This document shows positions 46,151-57,871 of a DNA stretch of 64,000 bases, piece after piece. How positions within the stretch are numbered: position 1 is the first letter of the stretch; each line of letters starts with the position of its first letter. Source of the stretch: Ailurus styani (taxonomy: Eukaryota > Chordata > Mammalia > Carnivora > Ailuridae); contig LNAC01000768.1 of assembly GCA_002007465.1 (NCBI GenBank), positions 434,001 to 498,000 of the forward strand. The letters run 5' to 3'. The notes below the pieces were generated by a model. That model was not told the DNA's origin. It saw nothing but the letters and a program-made list of their open reading frames with translations, and made no database searches. Both the position numbers and the translations under genes were made by a program.

Positions 46151-47930
46151 TTGTTTTCCAGGATTATTGAGATATACTTGACATACGACATTCTGTAAGT
46201 TCAAGTTGTACAACGTGATGATTTGATAATATATATATTGCAAAATGCTTGCACAATGAGGTCAGTTAACTCATTTATCACTTCACATAGCTAATTTTTT
46301 TTTTTGGTGGTGAAAACTTTTAAGATTTACACTCTTCAATTTTTAATACACAATACTTTAACTACAGTCACAATGCTATACATTGGTTCCCCAGAAATAA
46401 TCTAATTTATATTGGGAAGTCTGTATGTTTTGACCACCTTCACCCATTTCCCCCACCTCCCTACACCTGACAACCACCAATAAATGCTCTGTTTCAATTA
46501 GTTCAGGTTTTTTAAGATTACACATATAAGTGGCATCACATAGCATTTGTCTTTATCTGACTTACTTCACTTAGCCTAATGCTCTCAAGTTTCATCCATG
46601 TTGCCACAAATGGCAAGATTTCCCTTCTTATGGCTTAATATTCCACTGTGTGTGTATATGCAGTGTATATATATACACACATACCATATTTTCTTTATCC
46701 ATCCATCCAGAATGGATACTTAGGTTGTTTTCATGTCTTAGCCACTATAAATAATGTTGCAATGACCATGGGAGTACGGATATCTCTTTAAGAGAGTAAT
46801 TTCATTTTGCATATGTACCTAGAAGTGGGATTGCTGGAACATAGCATAGTTTTATTTATTTTTTTAAAAGATTTTATTTATTTATTTGTCAGAGAGAGAG
46901 AGCACAAGCAGGCAAAGTGGCAGGTAGAAGCAAAGGGAGAAGCAGGCTCCATTCCAACCAAGGAGCCCGATGTGGGACTTGATCCCAGGACCCTGGAATC
47001 ATGACCCAAGCCAAAGGCAGCCGCTTAACCAACTGAGCTACCCAGGTGTCCCTAGTTTTATTTTTAATTTTTAGAAGATCCTCCATACTGTTCTCCATAG
47101 TGACTGTGCCAGTTTCATCCCCACTAACAGTGCATAAAGGGTTTACTTCTCTCCACATTCTTACTACCACTTGTTATTTATTGTTTTTGATAATTGCCAT
47201 TCTAACGGATATGGGGTAATATCTCATTGTGGTTCTAATTTACATCTCCCTGATAATTAGAGATGTAGAGCACATATTCACGTACCTGTTAGCAAATGTA
47301 TATGTCTTTGGAACAATGTTTATCCAGGTCCTCTGACCATTTTTTAAATTGGAATATTTGTTTAGTGCTATTAAGTTGTATGATTTCCTTCTATATTTTA
47401 GATAAAATCCCTTAAAGATAGATGACTCGCAAATATTTTCTACCATTATAGAGGTTGTTTTTCTTTCGTTGAATTTCTTTGATGTGGTTCTGGTTGGTTA
47501 TTTTTGCATTTGTTGCCTGTGCTTTAGATGTCATATCCAAAAAATTCACTGACGAGACAATGTCAAGGAGCTTTTTCCATATATTCTGTTTAGGAGTTTT
47601 ATGGTTTCAGGTCTTACCTTTAACCTTCGATTCACTTTGAGATAATTTTTGTGAGTAGTGTAAGATAGGTGATGTTTCTTCCTTCACATATGATTATGCA
47701 GTTTTGCAATACAATTTATGGAAAATACTATCTCTTCCCCATTTAATATTCATGGCTCCCTTGTCAGATATTAGCTGACCATCTATGTTTGGGTTTATTT
47801 CTCAATTCTGAATTCAGTTCCATTGATCTTTGTGTCAGCTTTTATGTTGGTACTATAATGTTTTGATCACTCTAGGTTTGTAGTAGAGTTTGAAATCAGA
47901 AAATGTGAAACCTCCACCTTTTTTTTTCCT
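46150..47930 (-). mobile_element. L1 relic, ORF2 C-terminal part and 3' UTR, split by a SINE
   Basis: Reversed L1: GAGATATACTTGACATACGAC (3' end), CTTACTTCACTTAGCCTAATGC, TTCATCCATGTTGCCACAAATGG, TTATGGCTTAATATTCCACTG, then, after the SINE, TCCATACTGTTCTCCATAGTG. It continues into ORF2 with GTTGCCTGTGCTTTAGATGTC and CCATTGATCTTTGTGTCAGC. Decayed L1M type, no usable reading frame. Confidence 0.88.
46858..47052 (-). mobile_element. CAN SINE, nested in L1
   Basis: TAGTTTTATTT is duplicated (46847-46857 and 47053-47063). It carries an unusual TAGAAGCAAAGGG in the body and CATTCCAACCAAGG in place of the CTGCTGAGCAGAG motif. Confidence 0.94.
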
Positions 47931-48300
47931 GTTTGTGTTGAACTTGATTTGTTCATACATCTATTTTTCCTAATTTCATTAGGTTGCCGGTGTGATTTTG
48001 TAGTTCCCTGAACTTCTTTAAAAGGATTAATCTAAATTCTTAGCTGACAGTTCATAGATCTCCAGTTCTTTTGACTCAGTTTTAGAGTTTTATTAGTTTC
48101 CTTTGGCGGGTTCATTTTTACCTGATTCTTCATAATCCATGTATACTTGTATTACTATCTATGCATTACGTTAAGTGGTCTCCTCTTCCAGGATTTACAA
48201 GTTCACTTTGGCAGGGAAAGACTTTCACTGGTCAGCTCATCTTGGGGTACTGAATAGGTCAGTTGGCAGTGTCTGTGAGCAGATGAGGCTTGCTATTGGT
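47931..48300 (-). mobile_element. Possible continuation of an old L1 5' region
   Basis: ATTAGTTTCCTTTGGCGGG, CTGATTCTTCATAATCC, CTCCTCTTCCAGGATTTACAAG and GGCAGGGAAAGACTTTCACTGGTCAGCTC resemble the lead-in to the GC-rich 5' region of ancient L1s. This supports linking the array at 48.3-49.2 kb to an L1. Confidence 0.4.
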
Positions 48301-49225
48301 ATCTCTAGTTAGGCAAGACTAATACTTGTGCTCTAAAGTCAGGGCCGGTATCACAGGCTGGGCTCCACAGTTGGGAGAGGCTGCTGGCTGTGTTCTGTAG
48401 TCAGGAGAAGGGGGGCTTTGAAATAACTTCTGGTCAAGAAGAGTCACAGGCTTTATTACCTGACGGGATGGTGACCCTGGTTGGAATTTATCACTGGGCA
48501 GGCCTTGCAGGCTGTGCTCTGCCATTGTTCCTGATTAGATGGAGCTTCAGTTGATGCTCCCCAACCCGATGGTGCTGCTAGGTGGACTGTGTTCAGGTGG
48601 GGCCACAGAGCAGCCTGTACAGTAGGACAGAGTCTCCTGCCTTGCTCTAAGACCAAGTGTGGTCTGAGGCTATGACCTGAAATTGGGAAAGGCCACAGCT
48701 GGGTTTTGCGATTGAGTCAGCCATCGCTGTGCTATGCTGTTGGGCGTGGTTGTTGGCAGGGCTCAATGATTGGGCACGGTCCCCAGCTTTACCCCACAGC
48801 TATGTCGGGCTGGAGACCGTTCTTCATACTTGGACTGGTTGGCTATTCAGGTTCCCAGATTGGGTAGGGCCACGGGCTATGGTCCATGATTGGATTGGAT
48901 CCCCGGCTGGGCTCCATGCTGAGATGATGCCACATGCTGTTCAGTAATCAGGTAGGGCCGTAGGCTCAGGTCTGTCACTGGGGGGGTTTGTTGGCTGGGT
49001 TCCCATCAGCTGCTTAGGGTCCTGGTTCAGGCTCATGTTTTATGTGGGGACAGAGGCTATATTCAACTGTTGGGCAAGGCTGTTTGCTTGGCTCCCTCCC
49101 TGCGTGGGCCACAGGATATGCTCTGAGGATGCTGGACACATGTGGTCACACCTCCAATAGGGTAGACTAAATGCTGTGCTCAGGAGATGGGCAGGAAGTG
49201 AATTGCTCCCCTGCCAAAGCAGGCC
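48300..49225. repeat. Degenerate 30-bp tandem array, GC-richer
   Basis: About 30 units of an approximately 30-base motif, consensus TTGGGTAGGGCCACAGGCTG + TGCTCCATGA. Unit phases fall at 48770, 48830, 48860, 48890, 48920, 48950, 48980, 49010, 49040, 49070, 49100 and 49130, almost exactly 30 apart, with slips near 48494-48533 and 48712-48740. Neighbouring units alternate between a CCACAGGCTGTGCTC type and a TGTTGGCTGGGCTCC type, giving a 60-bp higher order. It lies next to minus-strand L1 relics. It may be the repeated 5' region of an ancient L1, which I infer from position and resemblance. Units are much diverged, so the array is old. Confidence 0.8.
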
Positions 49226-49610
49226 ACAGGATGTGCTCTATAGCTGCTATCACCTCATCCTAATTTCACTTAATTATAACTTCATGCAAAAATCGGTGTA
49301 GGGCATGGATTATCTTAACTGGGCAATAAGAGTATTGTGATTTCTCAAATCACTGGACTACCGTTTCCTTGTATCCGTCACATCTCATGACCAAATTGAT
49401 CTGGATTATTGATGTGGAAAAACCAATGTTTTGGTTCTCCAAAGCACCAGATCCAAGACTTGGGTACCTATTATGTTAGGCAATGACTTGCATTATTCAA
49501 AAAAAGAAAACAAAACAAAACTATAAAATACTTTCAAGAAACAAAGTCATTTGCCTCAGACACAGTGAAAAACAAAATAAAACAAAACACCTATTTAAAA
49601 AGTTTTCCAT
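49226..49610. other. Unassigned sequence
   Basis: No gene or repeat recognised beyond the end of the 30-bp array. Confidence 0.4.
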
Positions 49611-49807
49611 GGGGCACCTGGGTGGCTCAGTCAGTTAAGCGTCTGCCTCTGGCTCAGATCATGATCCCAGGGTCCTGGATTCAAGCCCTACATCAGGCTC
49701 CTTGCTCAGCAGGAAGCCTGCTTCTACCTTTTCCTCTGCCTGCCACTCCCTCTGCTTGGGCTTATCCTCTCTCTCTCTCTCTCAAATAAATAAATAAAAT
49801 CTTTTGA
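49611..49807 (+). mobile_element. CAN SINE, older type
   Basis: Head GGGGCACCTGGGTGGCTCAGTC with TTAAGCGTCTGCC. AAAAAGTTTTCCA before and AAAAAAGTTTTCAA after are the likely duplication. The pyrimidine region ends in (TC)n and the tail in AAATAAATAAATAAAATC. Confidence 0.95.
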
Positions 49808-49821
49808 AAAAAAGTTTTCAA

Positions 49822-51225
49822 AGCATTGAGCCATGAGCAGGCATTACCCATTTTAAATTTCTTGGCACTGTTTCCTTTACACTGTAATATCTGTGAATGT
49901 AACTTAAAGTCCTCTGATTCCATCTCCACTATCTGACTTGGTCTGCATTCTTAACAACTTCCACTCCTAGCAAGACTCATGGATGTGAATTCTATGACAC
50001 ACTGCTTGCTTATAAGATAGAGTTGCTATCTGATGCTAACTATTCAACACACAGACTCATTCCCTAGACAACTGCACGTTTAGGAGACAAAGAGACGTTT
50101 ATAGTTTGCTAGAATTTTGCCAAGTTACTCTCACTCTGAGACAAATGACAACTAGCTACCTTATAAGATCAAATTTTTTTTCACATCAACAAGGTACATT
50201 TTGCTAATCTGCCTAGTAATAAGCATTGAACATTGATCAGATATCTAGTTTACATGGGAGCATTTTAAAATAATATGCTTTATTGCATATATATTTTACC
50301 TAGAAACACATTTCTATTTCTTAAAAAAAAGTGGCTGCCAAGTATGATTTACATTAGAATCCCACATACCTCATAGTCTCAGTGGTTCTAGATGTGCTGT
50401 TAAAACATGTCTTTAAGTTTAGCAAAGCATATCTTTTAAAATGTCAAACATTCGCTAAATTTAACTGAAAGCGATTTAGTAGCCCTTGGGTACTGCTTGC
50501 TTCTGGATAAAAGTTGCATTGAAAGAAGCCAGTAATAGTTAGTAATATCTGAAAGTGCTTTCTACCTGTAAAGTTGAAAATGAGTTAAACAGCTTTATTT
50601 TTTTCCTACCATAACCTCTAGGATTCAGGGGAAATGCAAGTTCTTTTTATTGAATTCTGCCAATTGACATAATTTATGAACGGAAGGGAGACTAGGTGCA
50701 AGTTAATACTTCAAAAGGATAGCTCAAAATGCGTAACTTTCCCAAGGCACTAAGATAGGGCAAACTGATCTTCAAATGACACTTATTCAAAAATTCTCTC
50801 CCTTCTACTCTTGCCCGGTAGAATCATTAATTAACTTTGATGTTCATCAACAAAGAAACATTATAGTTGACTTCTTCATGATGTAAAAACTTTTACAAAT
50901 TGGTCTCCAATAAGGGTAATACAGAGAAAAAGTTTTACCCACCTACCAATGTTTCTCCAAATGTTGACCGGCTTGATTAATTTCATGAGTATCTTGAAAG
51001 GATCTTTCCTAGTTACGAAATTTAAAAACAAAACAAAACAAAACAAAACTTAATATGTAATCATTTGTTTTGTGAACATTTTTTTCTCATGTTGATTTCT
51101 AATGTTTACAGATAAACAAACACCTACTACCAAATTTAGAAGACTGTAGGTGACTAAATAATACAAATAATACGAGGTCCAAATATGCTTAATCTACTGT
51201 CTGGCACAGAGTTAGCAATAAATAC
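49822..51225. other. AT-rich sequence, nothing recognised
   Basis: No gene or firm repeat. TTTACATTAGAATCCCACATACC (about 50,350) is a weak MER5-like fragment. Confidence 0.35.
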
Positions 51226-51240
51226 ATGTTAGCTCTTTTA

Positions 51241-51465
51241 TTTTATTTTATTTTTTTATTTTTATTTTTTAAAGATTTTATTTATTTATTTGACACAGAG
51301 AGAGAGATTACAAGTAGGCAGAGAGGCAGGCAGAGAGACAGGGAGAGGAGGATGCAGGCTCCCCGCTGAGCAGAGAGCCTGATGCGGGCCTCGATCCCAG
51401 GACGCTGAAATCATGACCTGAGCCGAAAGCAGAGGCTTTAACCCACTGAGCCACCCAGGCGCCCC
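51241..51465 (-). mobile_element. CAN SINE, young type, extended T-rich tail
   Basis: A 15-bp perfect repeat, ATGTTAGCTCTTTTA, flanks it (51226-51240 and 51466-51480). The tail is a TTTTATTTTATTTTTTTATT composite, about 30 bp longer than usual. The body has an extra GAGACAGG. Confidence 0.97.
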
Positions 51466-51992
51466 ATGTTAGCTCTTTTAATAGTATCTTATGATTGAAA
51501 GTGAAAAAATAAAGTTAAAGTCAAGTTAGTCCTCTGCACAAGTTTAACTCCATTTTTTTAAGCATCTCAGTGAGTGACATAATAATTATGGCTCATTAAT
51601 TTTTAGATGTTTTGGTAAATTGTAAATTCAGTGACTTCTGTAGAATGAAAAATATATGTTTAGCAGATACTACAGAGAGATTAAGTATAGCAGAATTTAA
51701 TAATGGTCAATTCTGTGAATACCAAATTATACTATGTATTTATATTAAATAGACCATAAAGTTTCACCAGAGAAGTGCAGTGGCACTTTTTAATTTTTTT
51801 ATATGCTCCCATTGAATTCTCTACCACAAGTCAGATATTTTTGACAAGGACATTTCTTCCAGTTACTCCATCTCATCTCTAAAATTTTTCTAAGGTTAAC
51901 CATAGTTCTAGGAGTTTGGGGCTAAAATTTACAAGTTTTTTCATTATTGACTAAAATACTGAACTCCCTCTTATCTCACAAATGTTCTGTTT

Positions 51993-52162
51993 TGGGGCGC
52001 CTGGGTGGCTCAGTGGGTTAACCCTCTGCCTTCGGCTCAGGTCGTGATCTCAGGGTCCTGGGATCGAGCCCTGCTTCCCCCTCTCCCTCTGCCTGCCTAT
52101 CTGCCTACTTGTGATCTCTCTCTCTCTCTGTCAAATAAATAAATAAAATCTTAAAAAAAAAT
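51993..52162 (+). mobile_element. CAN SINE, young type, with central deletion
   Basis: AAATGTTCTGTTT (51980-51992) and AAATGTTTTGTTT (52163-52175) flank it with one difference. The sequence jumps from GGGATCGAGCCCTGC to TTCCCCCTCTCC, so about 30 bases of the middle are missing. Head and tail are intact. Confidence 0.95.
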
Positions 52163-52175
52163 AAATGTTTTGTTT

Positions 52176-52599
52176 GTGGCAAATTATTTAAATTCCCTCA
52201 GACTGTAAAATTTGGGATTAGAGCAGGAAGCCCTTATTTGTTCCAGTTCTAAAATTCCAGGTTTTGCTCAATATGAAGACTCTCTCTGTGTACATATTCA
52301 AATAGGTGTGACTGTGACAATTCCAAGACTAATTCTGGCCACGAGTGACACTAGCTGGAAGGGTCTAAACTCTTTTCTGACATTATATATACGACATTAG
52401 GTAGGTCATAATTACACCATTTCCCTCTAGAGAATAAAAAGTATGCCTAACATTCCTAAGATGAGTCTGGAAAATGTTATTTACATGTTTTCTGGCCTTT
52501 CAGTAAATGGAGATTAAAACACAACCTAGCATCACATTATTATAGTTGTAATTTTTAAATCCTTCTTAATAATAATGATAATAACTCCTTCACTCATCC
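52176..52599. other. AT-rich sequence, nothing recognised
   Basis: No gene or repeat recognised. Confidence 0.4.
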
Positions 52600-52800
52600 T
52601 GTGCTGTGCACTATGCATGGTGCTTTACATATGTTAACTCAGTTAATCCCATAGGCCACACTGAGTGCTAGCATTTGCTGAGGCTTTAAAATAAGGTAAC
52701 CATAAGAATAGTTCGTTAGACATTTATTTCTGACAATAACCCAGGAGATAGGTGCTACGTAACTATTACCATACATCTAGTTGCTTATCCTGGTGAACAA
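52600..52800 (-). mobile_element. MIR relic, interrupted
   Basis: Reverse MIR order: GTGCACTATGCATGGTGCTTTACATATGTTAACTCAGTTAATCCC, then about 80 bases of other sequence, then CAATAACCCAGGAGATAGGTGC. Confidence 0.65.
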
Positions 52801-54289
52801 CAGAAATACAATGTACATTCAATATGGAATCTACAAATTTGGAATTAAAAATATTTAAAAATACGGAATTAAAAAATTTAAAAACCACAGAGCATTAACA
52901 AACCTACTGAAGATAACTCAGCAGGTGATTTTGACTCTGATAAGGAATTATACATTTCTAGTAATAACAAATCAAAATTATTCAAAGGAAATAAAATAGT
53001 TTACAATGACTAAACAAACATTCGGAATACTTTCTGTTGATATTTTTTTCTGATTTTTAAAAAAAATCCTGGATGTATTCCTTGCATAGTGCCAAAATCA
53101 TGAAATTTCAAATTCAAAAACGCACTTAGTGACTCAGAAAAAGGAAGGAAATTAGTTTAACTATTAAGATCACATATTCATGGGTGGTTATTATTTATTT
53201 ATTAGTAATTTAATTATTAGCATCTTTCAGTGTACATGTAATATATATACAATGAACCATATATAAATATATTATGTTATAAATATATGCAGACTGGAAT
53301 GTACTTTATGATACCTTTTCACATGTAAATTTCAACTTATGTTTTCCCAAATAGCCAACCAGTTGTCTCACTGCTATAATTTAAAAAATATTTTGTGTTC
53401 TGTGATCAGCTTTGCCATTTTTATGCAACAGAAAAAAGGCATTTTTAAAAACTAAGTTCTGTTTATGAACTTCATATTCTTTTATCCTCAGAGAAGTGTT
53501 TTACACAGAACAAAAAAAGCAACCTATGAGAAACAGAGAAACAGAAGAAAAACAAAATGCTCAATATTCTAATTCCCTAATTTTTCTGAAAATACTTTAG
53601 TATGCCTTACTTAAGAAAACCCAAATACTCTTCTTTGCTTGACAATTCTATCTTTGATTCAGTTTTACTAAACATTATCCCCAGACCATGCAACACAGGC
53701 TACTGTCTACTTAGGTACATAAGGCCAATGGTAGAGGTATTCTGAAATATCAGTGCATCGCCAAGGCTTCGATTTTCCTCTGGGCAAGCCAACCCAACCT
53801 GGGACTTCTGCTTATGTGGACCTGAGAGCAAGGACTATCTCCTTCTTCAGTCTATTTTGGTAATATCTGTGCTCATGAAAAACCGATAACACAAAATAAT
53901 TCCAGCTTTTTCTTTGAATTCATCTTATTGCATTTAAGCAGTTGAATGTAATAAAAAAATGCAATCAAAATGTTACCGAGGACTTTTTGTTTATACTGCA
54001 ATTTTTATAAATTCCTATTTAATTCTTTTTAATAGTTTTATTTGCTCAATTTTATTGCAGAAATCATAGTAAAAATAAATGAAAGTTTGTGAAACAGTAT
54101 AATTTTTCTTTAATATTATATCTTCCAAATAGATTAGCAGAAATGAAATTACTGGCAGAAGTATATGAATGTATTAAAATGCATAGTACATATTGCAATT
54201 TAATTTCCAAATGAAAATGAACACATAATGCCATCGGAATTGCTGACAGTCTTATAGATGAAACTGTACTTAGTTGTGGGCCTGTGTTT
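52801..54289. other. AT-rich sequence, nothing firm
   Basis: No gene. The part 54,020-54,260 weakly resembles an old LINE 3' end (GCAGAAATGAAATTACTGGCAGAAG), too decayed to call. Confidence 0.35.
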
Positions 54290-54370
54290 CATTCATTATT
54301 CATTTGCAATTCACTACTGAGCACCTGTCATAGGCCAGTCACTGTTCTGAGTTCTCTTGGGTTACTTTAA
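54290..54370 (-). mobile_element. L2/MIR-type relic
   Basis: CATTATTCATTTGCAATTCACTACTGAGCACCTGTCATAGGCCAGTCACTG follows the reversed end shared by MIR and L2 elements. Confidence 0.5.
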
Positions 54371-54694
54371 CGAGATTTGTCTACATGTAGGTGAGTAACC
54401 TCTGTGTGTGACCTTTGTTTTTGAATTTTCTGCACAGACTGGTTCCTCAGTTTCCTACTGGATGTGTTGTGGTTGTATGGGTGTTTTATTTACATTTCTT
54501 TCTGATTAAAAAGTCATAGTTTAACATTAATCACAACAAAAGTATAAAACACAAAACATGAAAGTCTCTAGCAGTAGTTCAGAAAGATCACCGGGAACAG
54601 CTTTATTCAGATGCTTTTCAATATTTTAAAACATGTTTTATGTAGTGAACATACATATAAAAGTTACCATATAAAATTATGTCAACTAATGTAT

Positions 54695-54790
54695 ATTGGA
54701 GCACTTATTGAGGAGCAGGTGCTACTGTATGCATAAATATATCATTTAATCCTTACATCTACATGGTATATAGTTTTATTTTGCCCATAA
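54695..54790 (-). mobile_element. MIR relic
   Basis: GAGCACTTATTGAGGAGCAGGTGCTACTG, then ATATATCATTTAATCCTTACATC. Reverse MIR order. Confidence 0.55.
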
Positions 54791-55203
54791 GCTAGTCTTT
54801 ATTCTGATCGAACTGTATATGCTCAAAAGCATTATCCTCATTCTTTCTTCCACCCCCATCACACTGACTCTCATTTAGTTTTTCTCAAAAACGAAGTAGT
54901 CTGGGTCTTTCTTACGTTCTTCCAATCCATTGTCATTATACTAGTTCTACCTACTATCTCTTTCAAGACTTTCCTGTTAAATTTTCAAGAATCTTCTCCC
55001 ACTCCAACTGCTAGCCTGACTCAAGAAAACCCAGCACTTGCATATCAAAAAACTTAGAATTTTATAAGTATTTTTACCCTTATGAGCACCAAAAATTTGC
55101 TTTGGGAGCCAAATACTAGAATAGTTATTTGTCAAATACCAAATAGACTTTCCCCCTTTGAAGTTCTGCTGTAAGTTATCCTGGTTACACTTGGGTAATG
55201 TGA
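54791..55203. other. Unassigned sequence
   Basis: No gene or repeat recognised. Confidence 0.4.
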
Positions 55204-55219
55204 ATGACTATGATTCCTT

Positions 55220-55399
55220 TAAAAAAAAAGATTTTATTTATTTATTTGAGAGAGAGTAAGAGAGAGAGAGCACAAGCAGGGGTGAGGAGCAGAGGGAGTA
55301 GCAGACTCCCTGCTCAGTAGGGACCCGATGCAGGACTTGATCCCAGGACTCTGGGATCATAACCTGAGCAGAAGGCAGACACTTAAACGACTGAGCCAC
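55220..55399 (-). mobile_element. CAN SINE, older type
   Basis: GAGAGAGAGTAAGAGAGAGAGAG body, reversed head GACTGAGCCACATG (last bases lost). The flanks ATGACTATGATTCCTT and ATGACCTTGATTCTTA match in 12 of 16 positions, so the insertion is old. Confidence 0.9.
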
Positions 55400-55616
55400 A
55401 TGACCTTGATTCTTATTGAAAATTAAAACATAAAAAAGTACAAAAGAGAAAAATCACAAAGAATATTTCACGATATCTTACCATCTATATTTACCAATGG
55501 GAATATAAAATATTTATAGAGTAAATATATTAGTCATATGTCTGTCCTATTTACTACCTCTATTTTAATTTTTCTTGTAACTTCATTTTTAATGTTTTTA
55601 AATTGAAAACATTGTT

Positions 55617-55886
55617 GGGGCGCCTGGGTGGCTCAGTCATTAAGTGTCTGCCTTCAGCTCAGGTCATGATCCCAGGGTCCTGGGATCAAGCCCCACATCG
55701 GGCTCCCTGCTTGGCCTGAAGCCTGCTTCTCCTTTTCCCACTTCCCCTGCTTGTGTTCCCTCTCTCGCTGTGTCTTTCTCTGTCAAAATAAATAAATAAA
55801 TTAAATAAAGTAAAATAAAATAAAATAAAATAAAATAAAATAAAATAAAATAAAATAAAATAAAATAAAATAAAATAAAATAAAAT
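55617..55886 (+). mobile_element. CAN SINE with expanded (TAAAA)n tail
   Basis: Direct repeat AAAACATTGTT (55606-55616 and 55887-55897). Head GGGGCGCCTGGGTGGCTCAGTC. The tail is a TAAAA array (next entry). Confidence 0.95.
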
Positions 55887-55890
55887 AAAA
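55811..55890. repeat. (TAAAA)16 pentanucleotide array
   Basis: Sixteen perfect TAAAA units, 80 bp, at the SINE tail. An uninterrupted array of this length is likely to vary in length. Confidence 0.97.
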
Positions 55891-55897
55891 ACATTGT

Positions 55898-56173
55898 TAA
55901 GTTTTTTAATGCAGTTTTCTCTTCGTGGTTTTGCTATAATATCTACATCAGTTATTGCCCTTGATGTTATGACCTCTGTATCAACTCATGTACACCTTGA
56001 TTTAAAAAGTATTCTATAAAATTTGAGTACTTCATATAAGTCAATATACTATATCACAGTAATTTTTCGATTTTTTTTTTTTAAATTTTGGGAGGACTCA
56101 AGTGAGGGACATATTGCGGCACACACTAAACTTAAAGAATTATGTATATAGAGTATTCCCAGAACCGACAGCC
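55898..56173. other. Unassigned spacer
   Basis: AT-rich, no gene or repeat recognised. Confidence 0.4.
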
Positions 56174-56186
56174 AAAAAGAGTCTGT

Positions 56187-56415
56187 TTGCTTGTTTGTTT
56201 GTTTGTTTGTTTGTTTGTTTGTTTGAGAGAGAGCACAAGAAGGGGGAGAGGGGTGGAAAGGGAGAGAAGGAATCTCTCAAGCAGACTCCCCAGCAAGCAT
56301 GGACTCGGTTGGTGGGAGGTGCAGGGCTCTATCCCACGACCCCAAGACCACAACCTGAGCCAAAACCTGAGCCAAAAGTCAGATGATCAACCAACTGAGC
56401 CACCCAGGTGCCCCT
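56187..56415 (-). mobile_element. CAN SINE with (TTTG)n tail
   Basis: The tail is TTTG in register (56187-56224, about 9 units) rather than the family's TTTA. The body and reversed head CAACTGAGCCACCCAGGTGCCCC are present, with an internal duplication CCTGAGCCAAAA(CCTGAGCCAAAA). AAAAAGAGTCTGTTT before and AAAAGTGCATCTGTTT after are the probable duplication. Confidence 0.93.
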
Positions 56416-56431
56416 AAAAGTGCATCTGTTT

Positions 56432-57284
56432 TTAACCTTCTACTTTGCATAAAGCCTCACTTCACCTCCACCCTCCTTTATCATAAAGTATACTTCTTTC
56501 TTCTTCAAAACTGGAGGATTTTGTTATTCAGAAACAGTAACATTTACTGCATACCATACCCCCAAGAACAGAAATCATGTTAGTGATACCTGAATCTCAG
56601 AATAAAAATCAAAGTTAGAAGTGCCAACAAGTTAGCTTTTTCTTGTTTCTTGTACATGAGCCACAAGCAAATTAATAATTTTAACTAAATGAGCTGCATA
56701 ATAAGCCCATCTATCAAACAGAAATATTACTATTTTGTAGGTTATATTATAAAGACCATAATAAAAATAAGATAATACAATCATCAAGGAATTTCCTCTT
56801 ACCTAGGACAACCAGTCCCCATGTTCTCTTTAGGAAAAAAAAAATGTGTTTTCTTTCCTAAACTGTATTTGATTGCTAGGAATCTTAAGAAATCTAAAGG
56901 ATTCAAATAAGGCTTTATTTTGGCAAAGGCCCATTCTTGGACAATGACTGCATCCAGGAGATGGGGTATTATGAATGAACAGTGGCATGTGTGTCATATA
57001 CAAAGGCAAGGACATGTAATTGACAATGACACCAGCTCGCCTACACAAAACAAAACAAAAATCATGGACAGGAAAGGAAAAACTAAATTAAAAAATATTC
57101 AATATTATCTCACCTTATTGAAAGTAGAAAATGGCAGTGTTTCTAATTAAGCAGAAGCTATAAAATAAGTGGGACAACCTAGCAATCTACAAGAACAAAT
57201 ACTGAGTTCGACCCTTTGTATTCAGAGACCCTTTGCACCTTCCAAAGTTGTCTGTGAGGTCAGACTTAATACATTGGGAGCCAT
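56432..57284. other. Unassigned sequence
   Basis: No gene or repeat recognised. Frames of up to 76 codons show no domain. Confidence 0.4.
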
Positions 57285-57437
57285 CTTTCAGGGGTAATGG
57301 AACCATCCTAAATTTTGATTGCATGATGGCTGTTTGACTCTCTACATTTACTAAAAATTTACAATTTTATCCAACAGAGGCAAATATTAAGATATGTAAA
57401 TTATCTTCATTAAATTTGTTAAAATAAAGTGCAATTT
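57285..57437 (+). mobile_element. Old L1 3' end fragment
   Basis: GGGGTAATGGAACCATCCTAAATTTTGATTGCATGATGGCTGTTTGACTCTC, TTACTAAAAATTTACAATTTTATCC, then ATTAAATTTGTTAAAATAAAG. This is the L1M-type 3' UTR order (GTGATGGTTACACAACT .. CACTTTAAAAGGG). Confidence 0.6.
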
Positions 57438-57871
57438 AAAAGAAATGTATCTCCATATCCCAGCTTCACCACTGACTCATGACTTGCATTTACACTGAAC
57501 CCCAGTGATTTCTGCTTAGATTTTAGTTTCATTCTTCTGAACATTCATTTCAGTTCTCATCCAGCCAGACATTTCCATTAGTCAAGAATTGTGGGTTGGT
57601 TGGCCTTTCCAGTAGATTGATCTCTCTTGAATTATGCATCAGAGAATTTTCTTGATATTCCTAGAATATCTATAGTGACCTTTTCTATTTTATAGAATGA
57701 ATATAGGATATTTTTATATTTTGCATTTTTTATTATTTAAATTAATTTTTCCAGAGGGGGGGGAAGTAAACTGACAGATTCAGACTACCATTTTGATTTA
57801 TAATCCCAATATCCTTTTAATACATATTTTGCAAAGGTCTATGCAATATCTGTCACTGCATTTGCTACTTG

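Noticed and set aside
48319..48947. Open frames of 66-72 codons on both strands in the 30-bp array
   Set aside because: A 30-base period is a multiple of three, so frames stay open locally, but stops and phase slips break every frame. No sign of a translated repeat protein.
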